Source: Brachypodium distachyon
Taxonomy: Eukaryota > Streptophyta > Magnoliopsida > Poales > Poaceae
Length of the DNA stretch: 64,000 nt
Assembly: GCF_000005505.3 (NCBI RefSeq)
Contig: NC_016134.3
Location: 43,552,650-43,616,649 of the forward strand
Direction of reading: 5' to 3'
This document shows positions 10,766 through 22,110 of the stretch, piece by piece; the first letter of the stretch is position 1, and each line of letters begins with the position of its first letter. The notes beneath the pieces were generated by a model that did not search any database, was not told the origin of the DNA, and saw only the letters and a list, made by a program, of their open reading frames with translations. The position numbers and the translations under genes were made by a program.

Positions 10766-12139
10766 ATGGCGGCGCAGGTGCGCGTGCTCGAGCAGACCCG
10801 CGTGGCTCCGCCGCCGTCCACCCCGTCCGCCATCCTCCCAATCACCTTCTTCGACGCCGCCTGGCTCTTCACCGGCCCCGTCGAGCGCCTCTTCTTCTAC
10901 CGCCACCCGGACCCGGCCTCCGCCCTCCCGCTCCTCACCTCCTCCCTCCCCCACGCGCTCCGCCGCTTCTACCCGCTCGCCGGCAACCTCAATCCCAGCA
11001 AGGAGCCGTTCAACTACACCTACTCCCGTGGCGACGACGCCCTCACCTTCGTCGTCGCCGAGTCCCGGACCCCGGGCGATTTCGACCGCCTGGTCGGGAC
11101 GGGCCCCAGGGACCTGCGCGAGATGCACCCGCTCGTGCCGCGGCTGCCCCCGCCGCGGGAGGACGGGGCGTTCGCGCTCGCGGCGGTGCAGGTTACCGTC
11201 TTCCCCGGCCGCGGCCTCTGCCTCGGCGTCTCCGTCCACCATGCCGCCTGCGACGACGCCTCCGCAACGCTCTTCGTCCGGACCTGGGCCGCCGCGTGCC
11301 GCCTCGGCGCTAGCAGCCTCGATGATTCGCGGGAATCAGCGCCACCACCGCCGGTGCTCGACCGCTCCCTCGTCGCCGACCCCGACGACCTGCTCGGCAA
11401 GACGCTCGCCGGGATGAAGCAGCTCGCGTCCAACAACTCACCGCCGCCCCCTCCCCCACCGACACCTCTGGAGACCGAGATGCCGGTGCTCGCGTCCTTC
11501 TCGCTGACGCGCGACCAGATCGCCAGAATCAAGGACGCGGCGGCTGCTGCTGCGGCAGCACAGGGGGCGCAGCAGCACCTGTCGTCGTTCGTGGCGGCGT
11601 CGGCCCTGGCCTGGGTTTCCCTCCTCAAGTCCCGATCATCCGTGCCCGGCGCGGAAGAAGAAGGAACCGCGGCGCGCAGCAGCCACATGCTCTTCTCCGC
11701 CGAGTGCCGGTCCAGGCTGACGCCGCCGCTCCCCGCCGAATACTTCGGCAACTGCCTGAGACCCTGCTTCGTGGAGGCCCCCACGGAGGACCTGCTGCTG
11801 CTCCCGTCGAGCGCCGGCGTGGCGGCGGCGGCGTTGGCCATCGGGACTGCGGTAAGGGAGATGGAGCGCGGGGTCCTGGAAGGCGCGGAGGGGTGGCTGG
11901 GGAAGGTCATGTCCGTGCTGCCGATGCGGCCCGTGTCGGTGGCCGGGTCGCCGAGGTACGGCGTGTACGAGACGGATTTCGGGTGGGGGGAGCCGGTGAG
12001 GGTGGAGTTGGTGTCCATCGAGAAGACGCCCGGGACGGTGTCGCTGGCGGAGAGCCCCGACGGGGACGGCGGCGTGGAGGTCGGCGTCGTGCTGCCGCCG
12101 CACGCCATGGAAGCCTTCGCTTCTTGCTTCCGCATCTGA
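10766..12139 (+). CDS. BAHD acyltransferase (anthocyanin/phenolic glucoside malonyl- or aromatic-acyltransferase-like)
   Basis: 457-aa single-exon cytosolic BAHD enzyme that would transfer an acyl group from acyl-CoA to a hydroxyl or amine acceptor. Both family motifs are present: HxxxD as HHAACDD (catalytic His159, Asp163) and DFGWG at 404-408, here intact. The start (VRVLEQTRVAPP, then ITFFDAAWLF) and the YFGNCLRPC block resemble the subgroup that acylates anthocyanin or flavonoid glucosides; the substrate cannot be read from sequence. It has a poly-Ala run (about 256-266) and a proline run (about 225-233), both GC-rich codon expansions. The start is the first ATG in a favourable context (CCCATGGCG). 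Length is normal for the family. Confidence 0.93.
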   Translation: MAAQVRVLEQTRVAPPPSTPSAILPITFFDAAWLFTGPVERLFFYRHPDPASALPLLTSSLPHALRRFYPLAGNLNPSKEPFNYTYSRGDDALTFVVAESRTPGDFDRLVGTGPRDLREMHPLVPRLPPPREDGAFALAAVQVTVFPGRGLCLGVSVHHAACDDASATLFVRTWAAACRLGASSLDDSRESAPPPPVLDRSLVADPDDLLGKTLAGMKQLASNNSPPPPPPPTPLETEMPVLASFSLTRDQIARIKDAAAAAAAAQGAQQHLSSFVAASALAWVSLLKSRSSVPGAEEEGTAARSSHMLFSAECRSRLTPPLPAEYFGNCLRPCFVEAPTEDLLLLPSSAGVAAAALAIGTAVREMERGVLEGAEGWLGKVMSVLPMRPVSVAGSPRYGVYETDFGWGEPVRVELVSIEKTPGTVSLAESPDGDGGVEVGVVLPPHAMEAFASCFRI

Positions 12140-12545
12140 TCTGATAGCTTCGGGCATCCCCTGTTCTGTTTTTCGGTGCGTGTGGCGCGTGTGTTCCTGT
12201 GAAGTTACCCGTTCCATATTTGAAACACTCAGCGCGAGTTTGGAAATTCGCTAGATTTTCGTCCAGTTTAAGTGCAAATTTGAAGTTGGTCATGACTTCG
12301 TGTGGTGGCGCAAAAGCGTCTGTGAAGTCAGCAAACTGTCACTGTAAGTCTCACAGCCAATCTAACCGACGACAACAACAAAACCGGCAGTTTATTCATT
12401 CCAAGTTTGCAACCACAACAATTCACGAATCAAAGAAAACAAACAACGCGGGCGCAAAACGCGTAAACGAACGGGTAATTAACATCGATCCATGCAGGAC
12501 GTAGGTACGTGATGAACAATCAACTCAAACTTAATAAATCCGCGA
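12140..12545. other. Convergent spacer between BAHD and PR-1 genes
   Basis: About 400 bp holding both 3' ends. Nothing else recognised. Confidence 0.5.
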
Positions 12546-13118
12546 TCAGTAAGGGCGGCCGTCGCCGTCGTTGCCCGGCGGGAAGTATTCGCAGACGAGC
12601 AGCGTGTCGCCGGAGCCGCACACGATCATGCCGCACCCGAGCTGCGTCGTGTTGCGCCACACCACCTGCCTGTACCTCCCGCACCCAGACCCTACCGCAG
12701 ACCCTGCCGGCCCGGACCCGGCGCCGCAGGAGTTGCTGCCGTAGTCGTACCGCAGCCGGCCCTCGTCCACCCACTGGTTCACCAACGCCGCCCCGCTCCA
12801 CTGGCGCCGCCCTTTGCCCACGGCGATGTTCTCGCCGAAGTAGAACAGCGGCGACCGGCGCGGCGCGCAGTCCGACCGGCGGGACCGGGCGTAGGCCTTG
12901 GCGTACCCCGCGATGCCGTCGCTCCACGTCAGCGGGCCCACCCCGACCGCCCGGCGCGCCGCGTTGTGCGCCGCCAGGATGTCGGCCACGGTGGCCGCCG
13001 CGCGGGCCTTGCGGCCGTCGGCGTCGCCGGTGCTGGCGGCTGCCGGCGTGCACGGTGGAGCCACTAGCAGTGCAAGAAGCAGGAGCAAGATGCTGAGTGC
13101 CGTCCGAGTGTTGGTCAT
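12546..13118 (-). CDS. PR-1-like secreted CAP-domain protein, divergent
   Basis: 190-aa intronless protein. Residues 1 to about 28 form a signal peptide (Leu-rich core, then PPCTPAAAS). The CAP domain follows: HNAARRAVGVGPLTW, YAKAYARSR, FGENIAVG, VNQWVDEG and QVVWRNTTQLGCGM, with the six cysteines of the family (84, 131, 146, 162, 167, 176). It is predicted apoplastic, with PR-1 roles in sterol binding and defence. It is odd in two ways. The normally invariant His of the GHYTQVVW motif is Arg148 (GRYRQVVW). The Cys131-Cys146 segment is a 14-residue Gly/Ser-rich insert where PR-1 usually has only a few residues. The last 11 residues (PPGNDGDGRPY) keep the CAPE-peptide pattern. A TATA box lies about 90 bp upstream of the ATG. 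Confidence 0.93.
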   Translation of the reverse strand: MTNTRTALSILLLLLALLVAPPCTPAAASTGDADGRKARAAATVADILAAHNAARRAVGVGPLTWSDGIAGYAKAYARSRRSDCAPRRSPLFYFGENIAVGKGRRQWSGAALVNQWVDEGRLRYDYGSNSCGAGSGPAGSAVGSGCGRYRQVVWRNTTQLGCGMIVCGSGDTLLVCEYFPPGNDGDGRPY

Positions 13119-13206
13119 TTGAGAAATCTTGGTTTGTTTTGAGATCGAGGAAGGGCACGCGATGCGTGTACGGATTGGATTGAGATCATTTTGGTCATTT
13201 GGTGTG

Positions 13207-13217
13207 ATTTATATAGG
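13207..13217 (-). promoter_or_regulatory. TATA box of the PR-1-like gene
   Basis: CTATATAAAT on the minus strand, about 90 bp upstream of the ATG at 13118, which predicts a leader of about 60 nt. Confidence 0.7.
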
Positions 13218-15172
13218 GGAGCTGATCGAGCCCCTCGTGCACAATATCCCTTCAAATCTTCAATCTGATTAGCTGTTTGGTTTCTTCAAGCGCTCGCATG
13301 GCGGCTATGCATGCATGGCATATTGGCATGGTTTGTTTGTGTGTAGCAGCTGGCCGTGCCATCTTGGCATACAACCAAGGCACCTGTTGGGAGAATCTTT
13401 CACAATGTTTATACAAGATAAATGGTCGAGTTTATATATTTTCTGTTGTTGAGTGTCGTCTCTTATGTTGCTGGTTTTGGGGAATTGAAGATATGGTGTT
13501 TACAGACCCGCTGGGATCCTGTCAAAACGCAGAGAGCAAAGATTAAGGAAGAAGCAAGGGGCGTTCCTTGCCGCCCATACGGCCTTGTCAGTTATCTCAT
13601 GCTGAGATGAAGCAAAAGATTCCCAACAAACGATGTGTTCTCCTCCTTATTTTGTGGATTGTATACGCTGCAGACCAAATTTGACTAGTCAAGTCTTGAC
13701 GTGTTTTCGAGGCTCGTTGGCATGAATTCAAGCTTCAAAAAATCGTCCAAGCTCATTACGATGAACGATGGAGAGGAGGATAAGGCTCTTTGACACAGTA
13801 CATGGACTTCCCTCTGATCTGCCCGGGCCGGCCCGGTTGATGAAGTTTCGGTTTTGTAAGAACCTGCCTGGTTGATTATACCTCCCATACAAATATCCCC
13901 GTTACTGTTCCATTTGAGCCCATTACAGCTCCATTTGAGTCCAGCACAACAAATAGGAGATTCGTTATTCTACATGATGTTTCTCCAAGCCAGATTTTTA
14001 AAGTACGTAATGTTAAAAGAGATTTTGGTGAACTCATTCGGTGCAATTTAATATGGTATCGTAGCAAGAGATTTTGAGTTCATATTACGTCCAACGCAAT
14101 ATTTAAAAAAAAATGCGGCCCCACAAAGAACGTCATAATAGGTCCAAAGGGACGTAGGGTGAGTGTTAAAATATTGTCTAGTGTTTTTTCATCAGTTCAA
14201 ATTTTTTGGTTGAGATTGCTAGTGGATGCAATTCATGATATCAGAGCCAAGAGATCCCGAACTAAATTGCAGCCTAATCACCTAATACTGCACTCAGAAG
14301 GACATTCTTGATTTTTCACATTAGTAACTAAAACTAAATCAGAATTGGGCTACCCCTCTCTCTCTTGTGATTTAGGTCGCCGCCAGTGACACCCGAGCGC
14401 TAAGCCACCGCAGTGGCCTCCCGGCGTGCTTCCAGTTTGAGCCACTGCTGTCAGCCACCACTGAGTACTCCGGCAAAGGAGAAGAGGAAGAAACTGGTAT
14501 GTTCTTTTTTCATGTGTTTATCCTTCCTTGTTGGTGCTCCGTTTTTATGAGATGATACTCTTTCTTACTAAATTGGAGTATCCACTAATATGTATCCTTA
14601 GATCAAAGAAAACGAACGGTTCAAGTTAATTTTGGGTACCATTAAAATGCTAAAATTATTCTGCTTGACTGTACTAAAAATATATTTTATGCGACTCATA
14701 TTATCAGATTTATTTTGTATAGTTTTTCGAAAGCGAAATAATCAGAAGCCGACTAGCTTCCCTTCTCCCTTCTTCCAAGGAAAAAGAATTCCCACGGCAG
14801 TTCGGGCTTGGGTACACATCCCACCCGCGATTCCACCGGCGTTCCCGTCGCCGGTTCGTAGTGGGAGCCGGAGCTCTTCGGGGCTTCGGGGAACGGAAGG
14901 TGCCCATGGCCATGGGTGCTCCTAGGGGGATTCTCAATTCTCAACGTTGCGCACGCTCGAGTCTCTCTCAGTTGAGCTGCAGCACGAGTCTGCAAAAAAG
15001 ATGAAGGCGACAGTACTGGAGAGTGCCAGACAGCTAGAGCGAGTGGGCACCCCACGCCCACCGCTCGGTTCCTTCGTCATCATCTTTATCTCCTCCACCG
15101 TTTCATCCATCTTTCGTTTCCATCTGTCAATGGGCGAGAAGCCCAGCTCGAATCGTACCCCGTTCTCCATCC
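13218..15172. other. Spacer with retroelement-like remnants; promoter of the kinase-like gene
   Basis: Two stretches resemble tRNA-iMet primer-binding sites of LTR retrotransposons (TGGTATCGTAGC at 14054-14065 and TGATATCAGAGC at 14236-14247). No LTRs or coding remnants are recognisable. From about 14760 the sequence becomes GC-richer, as expected of the leader of the downstream gene. Confidence 0.4.
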
Positions 15173-16357
15173 ATGTGCAAGAAGTCCAGCTCTACAGACG
15201 CGCTGCCCTCCGCCGCTTCTCGCCGCTCCTCCGCCGCCAACCTCACCTCCTCCTCATCAGCTCGCACGGCCTCCTCCACCTTCTCAGCCACCGGACCCCG
15301 AAACACCGCCGCCGCCGCCAACATCTCCTCCTCCTCCACCACCGCCGCCGCTTCCTCCTCCTCCAGGTCCAGCGGCCGCTCCAGCCTGGCCGCGGCCCGC
15401 GCCTCGCTCCCGGACCCGCCCGTCCTCTACTCCTTCCAGGAGCTCGCCGCCGCCACCAACAGCTTCCTCGCCAAGCGCGCCTCCGACTCTTCCGACTCCG
15501 CCTACCCTTACTGGCGCTGCGTCCTCCGCGCCCGCCACGCGGCGCTCTTCCAGCTCCGCTCCTCCCCTGGCCTCACCAAGGCCGCCGCGTCCGCCGCGCT
15601 CGCCCGGGTCGCCAGGTACCACCACACCGGCCTCGCGCCCCTCCTCGGCGCCTGCCTCGCCGGCCCCCACGTCTACCTCGCCTACGAGCTCCCCGACCCC
15701 TCCGCCGCCACGCTCGCCGCCTGCCTGCAGCCCCGCAAGAACCGAAACAACGCCGCCGGGTTCACCGTCCTCCGCACCTGGCTCTCCCGCGTCCAGATCG
15801 CCGCCGACGTGGCCCAGGGCCTCGACTACGTCCACACCCACGCCGCCCAGATCCACGGCCGCGTCTCCCCCTCCGCCGTCCTCGTCTCCGACCCCGGCCT
15901 CCGCGCGCGCCTCACCCACTTCGGCGCCTCCCAATTCGCCGCCGCGGAATCCGATTCCTCAGCCGACGCGCCGTCGAAGGAGGCGGACGTGTACGCGTTC
16001 GGGGTGCTGCTGCTGGGGCTGCTGTCCGGGGAGGCGGCGGCGGCGAGGCACCGGTTCGACGGGGCCACCGGGGAGTTCGTGCGGGTGACGGTGGTGGAGA
16101 CGGCGGCGGAGGCGGCCAGGAGCGGGCGGGTGAGGGGATGGGTCGACAGGCGGCTCGGGGACTCGTTCCCCGTGGCGGCCGCGGAGAGGCTGGTGGAGGT
16201 CGGGATCCGGTGCGCGGCGGCCGAGGCGGCGGACCGGCCGGACATGTCGTGGGCGGCAGGGAAGGTGTCCAAGGCGTACGTGGAGTCCATTGCGTGGGAA
16301 CACAGCCTCCGGCCGCCAACCAACTCGGAGTTCTCCGTCTCGCTGGCGCCGCGCTGA
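15173..16357 (+). CDS. Protein kinase-like protein lacking catalytic motifs (probable pseudokinase)
   Basis: 394-aa intronless protein. Residues 1-80 are Ser/Ala-rich and probably disordered. A receptor-like-kinase fold follows (about 85-380): YSFQELAAATNSF is the usual RLK/RLCK entry motif, QIAADVAQGLDYVHTHA is helix E, and KEADVYAFGVLLLGLLSG (269-286) is subdomain IX. The three catalytic signatures are altered. The VAIK lysine position reads AALFQLRSS, the HRDLKxxN loop reads HGRVSPSAVLV (228 on), and DFG reads HFG (249-251). There is no transmembrane segment or signal peptide. It resembles plant proteins annotated as LysM-RLK-like kinases. Likely a cytoplasmic scaffold or regulator; partner unknown. 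ATG 15173 is the first in frame with the fold. Codon use is extremely GC-rich. Confidence 0.88.
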   Translation: MCKKSSSTDALPSAASRRSSAANLTSSSSARTASSTFSATGPRNTAAAANISSSSTTAAASSSSRSSGRSSLAAARASLPDPPVLYSFQELAAATNSFLAKRASDSSDSAYPYWRCVLRARHAALFQLRSSPGLTKAAASAALARVARYHHTGLAPLLGACLAGPHVYLAYELPDPSAATLAACLQPRKNRNNAAGFTVLRTWLSRVQIAADVAQGLDYVHTHAAQIHGRVSPSAVLVSDPGLRARLTHFGASQFAAAESDSSADAPSKEADVYAFGVLLLGLLSGEAAAARHRFDGATGEFVRVTVVETAAEAARSGRVRGWVDRRLGDSFPVAAAERLVEVGIRCAAAEAADRPDMSWAAGKVSKAYVESIAWEHSLRPPTNSEFSVSLAPR

Positions 16358-19184
16358 CCGTTCCTTCGATTTTTCTTTTTCTTTTTCGGTTTCGGTTCTT
16401 CTTCTCGATTGATCGGGACTGAACTGAGCTGATCGAGTTGGGCTGCTTGAGTGAGCAACCACCAATCTCTCTCGTCATCACTCATCAACATCACATCAAT
16501 CCTTCCGGAGTGTGATCGGTGGGGATTTTTAGGAACTGAACTAGAATAGAGTTGGCCAGTTAATTAACAGAAAACCATACCGAGCGTACTGAACTTCCAT
16601 CTCAACATGGCAAGTAGGAGCGTTTTTCTTTCTGAACCTAACTTCCAGTAGATTGATGAAATCTGAGAACAAGCGAGGGACAAACAAATCTTTTCTTTCA
16701 CACAACAACATATTGTACCAGTCAGAATTGTTGGCCGGCCGGGTGGAGCTTCATAAATAGGAGGACTACCTAATTAATCCGATGGAATGGAAAAAAGAAA
16801 CTAAAACTGAACTAGGAGTACTACCTCTTATTCATCTGGAAAACTCTGAATTTCAACTGAACACTGTACAGAGCCACATTATTAAAGAGCCAAGCTCGGC
16901 TAGTCAGCTGAATGCCTGAATGCATGCAGTGCTTTCACTTTCATCGATTTATCTTAAGCGCTGACGTCTAGCCATCGCGGCGACGGGCGAGCCAATGTTT
17001 GTTTCTGATATGTGTGCCGTGTTATGTTTTGTACCTTCCATTTTTCTACCGCTACAGCAGTTATGCATGAAAGCCGTGCCGCGGGAGCAGCACGAGACAC
17101 ACTTTGGTACTGCTGCATGCTTAACAGGTTAAGCCGGCGTAAAACCTTTTTAGAGGAAAGCCTTTAATTTACCCGCAAAAAAAAGGAAAGCCTTTAATGT
17201 ATGCCCGGCTTTACAAATAAACCTTAAACGGCCAAGGTTCAGATGCAGTAAGTATTCGAGACGAAAACACTAGTGTACACATTTTCTTTCGAGCAGTGCA
17301 TTGCTTCTTTGCTTGGGCTTGCAGAATATGCACAGTACTGTGTGTCTGCACTTGCATTGCATCAACTTGTAGTGTGCGTTCGGTTTAGTCCACCAACTTA
17401 GAAAACTCTAATTCAGAACCTTAAACTTGAATCTTTTGTTTAACCTTAGTCCAAATGACGCAATTTGGTGAGCCCATCACAGGTGGGGCCCGGTGAGGAC
17501 GATTATAGGCCATTAATGTCCTATATATTTTCAAAGAAAAACACATTAGTTTTTTAGTTCACAAACAAAATCTAAAACGCCGTCTATTTCAGAACATCAC
17601 TTTTTCTTTATGCGGACCAAGAAATGAAATGTAATGAAATTTTACATGTTCATAGACCATAGTGTATTTCCATGTGTGTGTTTTTAAGCTTACACCTTTT
17701 TATAAATAAAAAGATCACTGGTGGTCGAGAGCCAATCACTTCCTCCTCTTAATTTGCTCCAAAAGAGCCATACCAAAATCGAGTTGTCCACTAGCGTGTT
17801 CTATTAATTTCCTTTCTGTTTCACTGTATCTGTCATTGGCCTTGGAAAACCAGATTCAGATAGCTATCTATTGAGAGGGATGGAAAAACAGTAGATATAG
17901 TAATTGCAATGTATCTACTTTCGCCGCATATTATTTTTTGTTCGAGCCACTGGGAAGGAACGTTGCCTTTTTTCAATTAAGAAGAAATTAGAAAGTTGTT
18001 TACAAATAGCGAGTTGTGTTGGGGATATTAACATGCCGAAAACCCTTGCCATATATGGTGCATCTCAGCTAATTAAGTTTAGCATGTGCTGTACGTCAGG
18101 CCAAACGTGATGGACCTTAATTTGGTTGATACTTCTCCAAAGCCTCGTGGGCGACCTCGATGTAGGCAAGTCTCTGGCCAGTGAGGACTTTTCTGTTATG
18201 CTTCTTCCGGACATTCCACGTGACTTGGTTCCGCTGAACTGAAATAAATTATGTTTGAGAAGCAACCATTGGTAAATGACTTGTCGTACCTCAGTAACTC
18301 AGTTTACCAGAGATCAAACCTGGAGATTAAAAATGATGTTATGCGTGTGTGCGCACTACGTGTATGTGGTGGTACGAAGAGTGTATCTCTAAAATGTAAC
18401 CGGTCTTTCTAAAATAATGGTTTTACTGTCAACAGTAAAACAGAGGGGGTGCAAATATATTTGTGGTGCAGTAAAGGCTAGAGCGAGTGAACATGCAAGT
18501 AAAAGCATGGATAGGATTGGGTTGATTCTCGTAGGCAAGTTGCTGCTACAAGTTAAGCTGGTCGAGTGGAACGGCCAACGACGGAGATGGATCCAGCAGC
18601 AACTTGTACTAGCTCGATCAACAATTATCACAGATATTTTGTGCTCGCGCGGCAGCTCAAATTTAATTCAGGTCTACCTATATCTCGATCGAGTTTAATT
18701 ATAGCATGGGATGTTACTATACTGCTGCTATTTGCACTGTTCGTGGTCAAACGGAGATTGAATCAAATGGCCGCCCGGTCCGGTTGGCTGGGTGCACTGG
18801 AAGCTGCAAGGATCGTTCGATCGTATAAAAAGAAAACGGAAACCCTTTCCGTGCTGATGATGTGATGCATATGGACCGATTAAGCGGCGCGGGCGTGGGC
18901 GCTGACGCGACCTCGTCAATAGTACTCCAGTATAATATGAGTATGAACGTAACACTGCTTTATACTGACTCTTTATATATGCACTGTGTATGATGCCTGT
19001 ATGATCGCTGATCAATATGAATCCAGGTTACAATAACAGAGAGACCGGGCGGTGTGATGGGGGTGGGGGGGACTCGTTCGACGAGTTGTCTGGGTATAAC
19101 CTGGCCTTCCCCGAGGACTGAAACAAATTACTCCTAATTAACCAGAATTGTACTTAGGGCCAGATCCACGAGACAATCCACTTA
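16358..19184. other. Long spacer; no gene seen
   Basis: Left part of the spacer between the kinase-like and ERF genes. Short ORFs only; no domain, tRNA or clear element ends recognised. Confidence 0.5.
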
Positions 19185-19437
19185 CAGGTCGTTCGGCACC
19201 CATCGTAGCCACAGGAATTCAATCTCAAATTCCATGTAACCACACTATAACTAGTCTTAATTCCTCTCTAAAAGCTATCATTTCTCTAGAATTGTCTCTC
19301 ACTCTTCAATTCCATGTGGTAGACAAACATGATTTTTCAACCCGGAATTCAAATTAAACCAAATGAAATCCTATCAAAAATTGGATTTCATTTCATTTTG
19401 ATCAAATGAAATGAATTCTTGGTTGCCAAACGAGCTG
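19185..19437. mobile_element. Tourist/PIF-Harbinger-like MITE
   Basis: 253 bp with inverted ends CAGGTCGTTCGGCACCC and GGTTGCCAAACGAGCTG, flanked by TTA on both sides (19182-19184, 19438-19440). Interior is AT-rich with GAATTC/AAATGAAAT hairpin sequence and no coding capacity. Confidence 0.75.
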
Positions 19438-19440
19438 TTA

Positions 19441-21135
19441 TATCCCAACACGTCGCTATTTAAGCGCGGCAGTCGGATCTTGAACTTGAGACCTCTTGCT
19501 TCTGATATCATAAAGAGTTTCATGTGTGAAGAAGTTCACTCAAAAACTCAAGTTGATGGAGAAAGTAGGACAATCCACATATACTTCTCCGACACTCAGA
19601 TCGAAATGCGGAGCCGATGGAGTTGGACCGAATGACTCTGCTTTGTGGATCTGAAAAGTCGAGTGGATATGTCTATATGTCATTTTTGTGGAGCAAAAAA
19701 AAACTAGATTAGGACATGGAACACACGCAGAGTTCAGAAAAATAACGTGCCGACACCACCCTTAACACCATTTAACCACGAATCTATCGATCCATGCATC
19801 CATCCTCGTCATCGTTGATGACTGTACGTCCTTCTTCGTCCCCCTCCACCCTCTGCCTATCGCCGCATGATCACCGAGAACACCGTTACCGGCGCACGAC
19901 CCGTTCAAGGCGGTGGCACAAATCTCGATGAGGGCGCCGAAATGGCGAGGATGAGGCCGATAATTAATAATGTGCTGAGGGGTAGGTCATATGGGTTTCA
20001 GAGAGGTGTTTGGAGACGAGGGCGATAATACTACATCGACGAATGCAGGATTTTTTTTCTTTATTTTGGAAGAGAGGAGGGGGAACAAGTAAAGGAATCA
20101 TACAAATTTTGTTGTTCTTTTTTTTTCATATACTCTCATGTTCCTTAAAGTAGGGCGTATGTTGTTTGACCGAGCTTTTGACAATCATTACTCCATTAAC
20201 GTATGATTTATGTGATACAATACAAATCATAACCATAAACAAGTTTTTTTAATACGGATGCAATGGTATCAATTTTATTTTACCAATTTTATTTCACAAA
20301 AATATATATTAATAGACTAATTCTTAATCAAATACTCGATCGGTCAAAGAAAACAAAATTACCCTATTTTCCGGAACGGGGGGATATTGCATGCAAAATG
20401 CTTGCTCCATCATTCGCACTATGCCCATCCAGGCCGAACAGATCGCGTGCTCCGAATTTTGAAACAAGGATCCTGGATTTGAGAGCCCGGTGCTAGATTT
20501 TGGCATTTTGGGGAACAGGGAGGGCTTCCGAACGGCACCTTCCTAAGTTACCATACACGGTACTAGCAGTACTCCGGCCTGCATTCGTTGGAAAGTTGGA
20601 ATTTTCCGCCAACATGTACTTGGAGTATTTATCCGGCTAGATCATCATGCACACAAGCAGCGAGATACAGAGAGATAATTAAGGTGCGTGCGCGTGGTGG
20701 CCACATGCAGGCCACAACATGTAGCACCCACGTAGCACAGTACTAACTCCGGCCAGATTTCCTCAAAAGAAGAAACTCCGGCCAGATGCGGGGGCCGGGA
20801 AAAGTAGCTTGTGCTCCTCAACTCGGTAAAGGCGTAAAATTCCATCTTTGTCACTTCAAAATGCGCGGTCTTTCTTTCTTGTATCTCGACTCGCTCGATA
20901 TATCTAAGCTGTGGAGTATATATGCCTGGACATATAGTTCCTTAAATCACATACTTACATAATATAGAGTACAGACAAACATACATAGCTGTCGGGGTGT
21001 TTTGCTTTGCAGCGGGGCCAGGCCGGCAGACGGGAAAGCTGGAAAACTCATCATCGATCGATCGATGCTAACTCTGCTACGAACTATTTGCAATTCGCTC
21101 TCAATCAAGGCAGGGCAGGAGAGGGAGGCAATCAA
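19441..21135. other. Spacer downstream of the ERF1-like gene; no gene seen
   Basis: Includes the 3' side of the minus-strand ERF gene. No further supported features. Confidence 0.5.
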
Positions 21136-22110
21136 TCATTGGGAGTAGCTTGCATAGCAATGAGGGAACAAGATTGCCGGCGCCGCCGTGCCCGTGCCAC
21201 TGCCGGTGGTGATTATCGATTGATCATCGCCGCCATGAAAGTGGCACTGGTAGTAGTAATTGGTATTACCCATGGAGGAGGAGGAGTAAGGGTCGTCGGA
21301 CACCCGGAGGAGCTCCTCCAGGTAGTCCGCGCCCAAGTCCTCCAGCTCCACAACTCCAGCCTCTGCCGCCGCTGCCGACGCCGCCATCGTCGTCTTCATC
21401 TCCGGCTGCTGCTGCTGCTGCTGTGTTGTCTGACTCTGAGGCATCATCTTGGACGCCGTGATCGCCTTCTTCTTGTTGGGCGAGCGCTTGCGGATGGAGT
21501 GGCGCCGCTTGAGCGCGAGCACGGGGGAACCCCCGACGGCGTCGGCGCCGAGGGCCAGCGTCCGGAGCGACTCCTGGACGCGGTCGACGGGGTAGTTGAG
21601 CACGGCGGCGGCGCCGCGCACGGAGAAGGCGGCCTGGTCGTACGCCATGGCCGCCGCCTCGGGCGTGTTGAAGGTGCCCAGCCACACCCGGGCGCCCTTC
21701 CGGGTCGAGTCCCGGATCTCCGCCGCGAACTTTCCCCACGGCCGCTTCCGCACCCCGATCAGCCCCTTCACCGGCTGCTGCTGCTGTTGAGCGCGCCGCT
21801 TCGTGGGGCTTGCGGCAGCAGTGGTTGTTGGAGCCGCCATGGCGTGCTGGTGGTGGTGGTGGTGGCCGGCGTCGGAGGAAGCAGAGGAGGAGTGATAGGA
21901 GGAAGTGGAGGTGGAAGCCGAGGAGGAAGAAGAGGCGTCCATGTCCATGTCGAGGTAGTCCATGTCGGCCAGGAGGGACAGCGTGTTGAGGAGGTGCATG
22001 TCGTCGGTGTCACTCATGTCGAACGCCGACGACGGCGAGGACGACGCGCCGTAGTGGTAAGTGGCGGCCATGGCGGCTGCATCTGCCGGCGGATTCAGAA
22101 GATGCTCCAT
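21136..22110 (-). CDS. AP2/ERF transcription factor, group IX (ERF1-like)
   Basis: 324-aa intronless nuclear factor predicted to bind the GCC box in ethylene/jasmonate defence genes. One AP2/ERF domain spans about 118-176 ([32 protein letters not shown]). Ala and Asp at the B3/ERF-defining positions (FAAEIRD) are present. A basic [15 protein letters not shown] segment (201-215) is a likely [17 protein letters not shown] (255-268) is the CMIX-1 acidic activation motif of group IX. The N-terminus is Met/Asp-rich, followed by Ser and His runs. I chose ATG 22110 over the upstream in-frame ATG at 22356 because a TATA box sits between them (near 22275). It is transcribed away from the second ERF gene 11.8 kb away. 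Confidence 0.95.
   Translation of the reverse strand: MEHLLNPPADAAAMAATYHYGASSSPSSAFDMSDTDDMHLLNTLSLLADMDYLDMDMDASSSSSASTSTSSYHSSSASSDAGHHHHHQHAMAAPTTTAAASPTKRRAQQQQQPVKGLIGVRKRPWGKFAAEIRDSTRKGARVWLGTFNTPEAAAMAYDQAAFSVRGAAAVLNYPVDRVQESLRTLALGADAVGGSPVLALKRRHSIRKRSPNKKKAITASKMMPQSQTTQQQQQQPEMKTTMAASAAAAEAGVVELEDLGADYLEELLRVSDDPYSSSSMGNTNYYYQCHFHGGDDQSIITTGSGTGTAAPAILFPHCYASYSQ

Noticed and set aside
11020..12135. 371-aa minus-strand ORF opposite the BAHD gene
   Set aside because: Antisense shadow; the plus strand has intact HxxxD and DFGWG motifs.
14947..16422. 491-aa plus-strand ORF overlapping the kinase-like gene
   Set aside because: Arg/Pro-rich product of a shifted frame in very GC-rich DNA. 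The 15173-16357 frame carries the recognisable kinase-like motifs.
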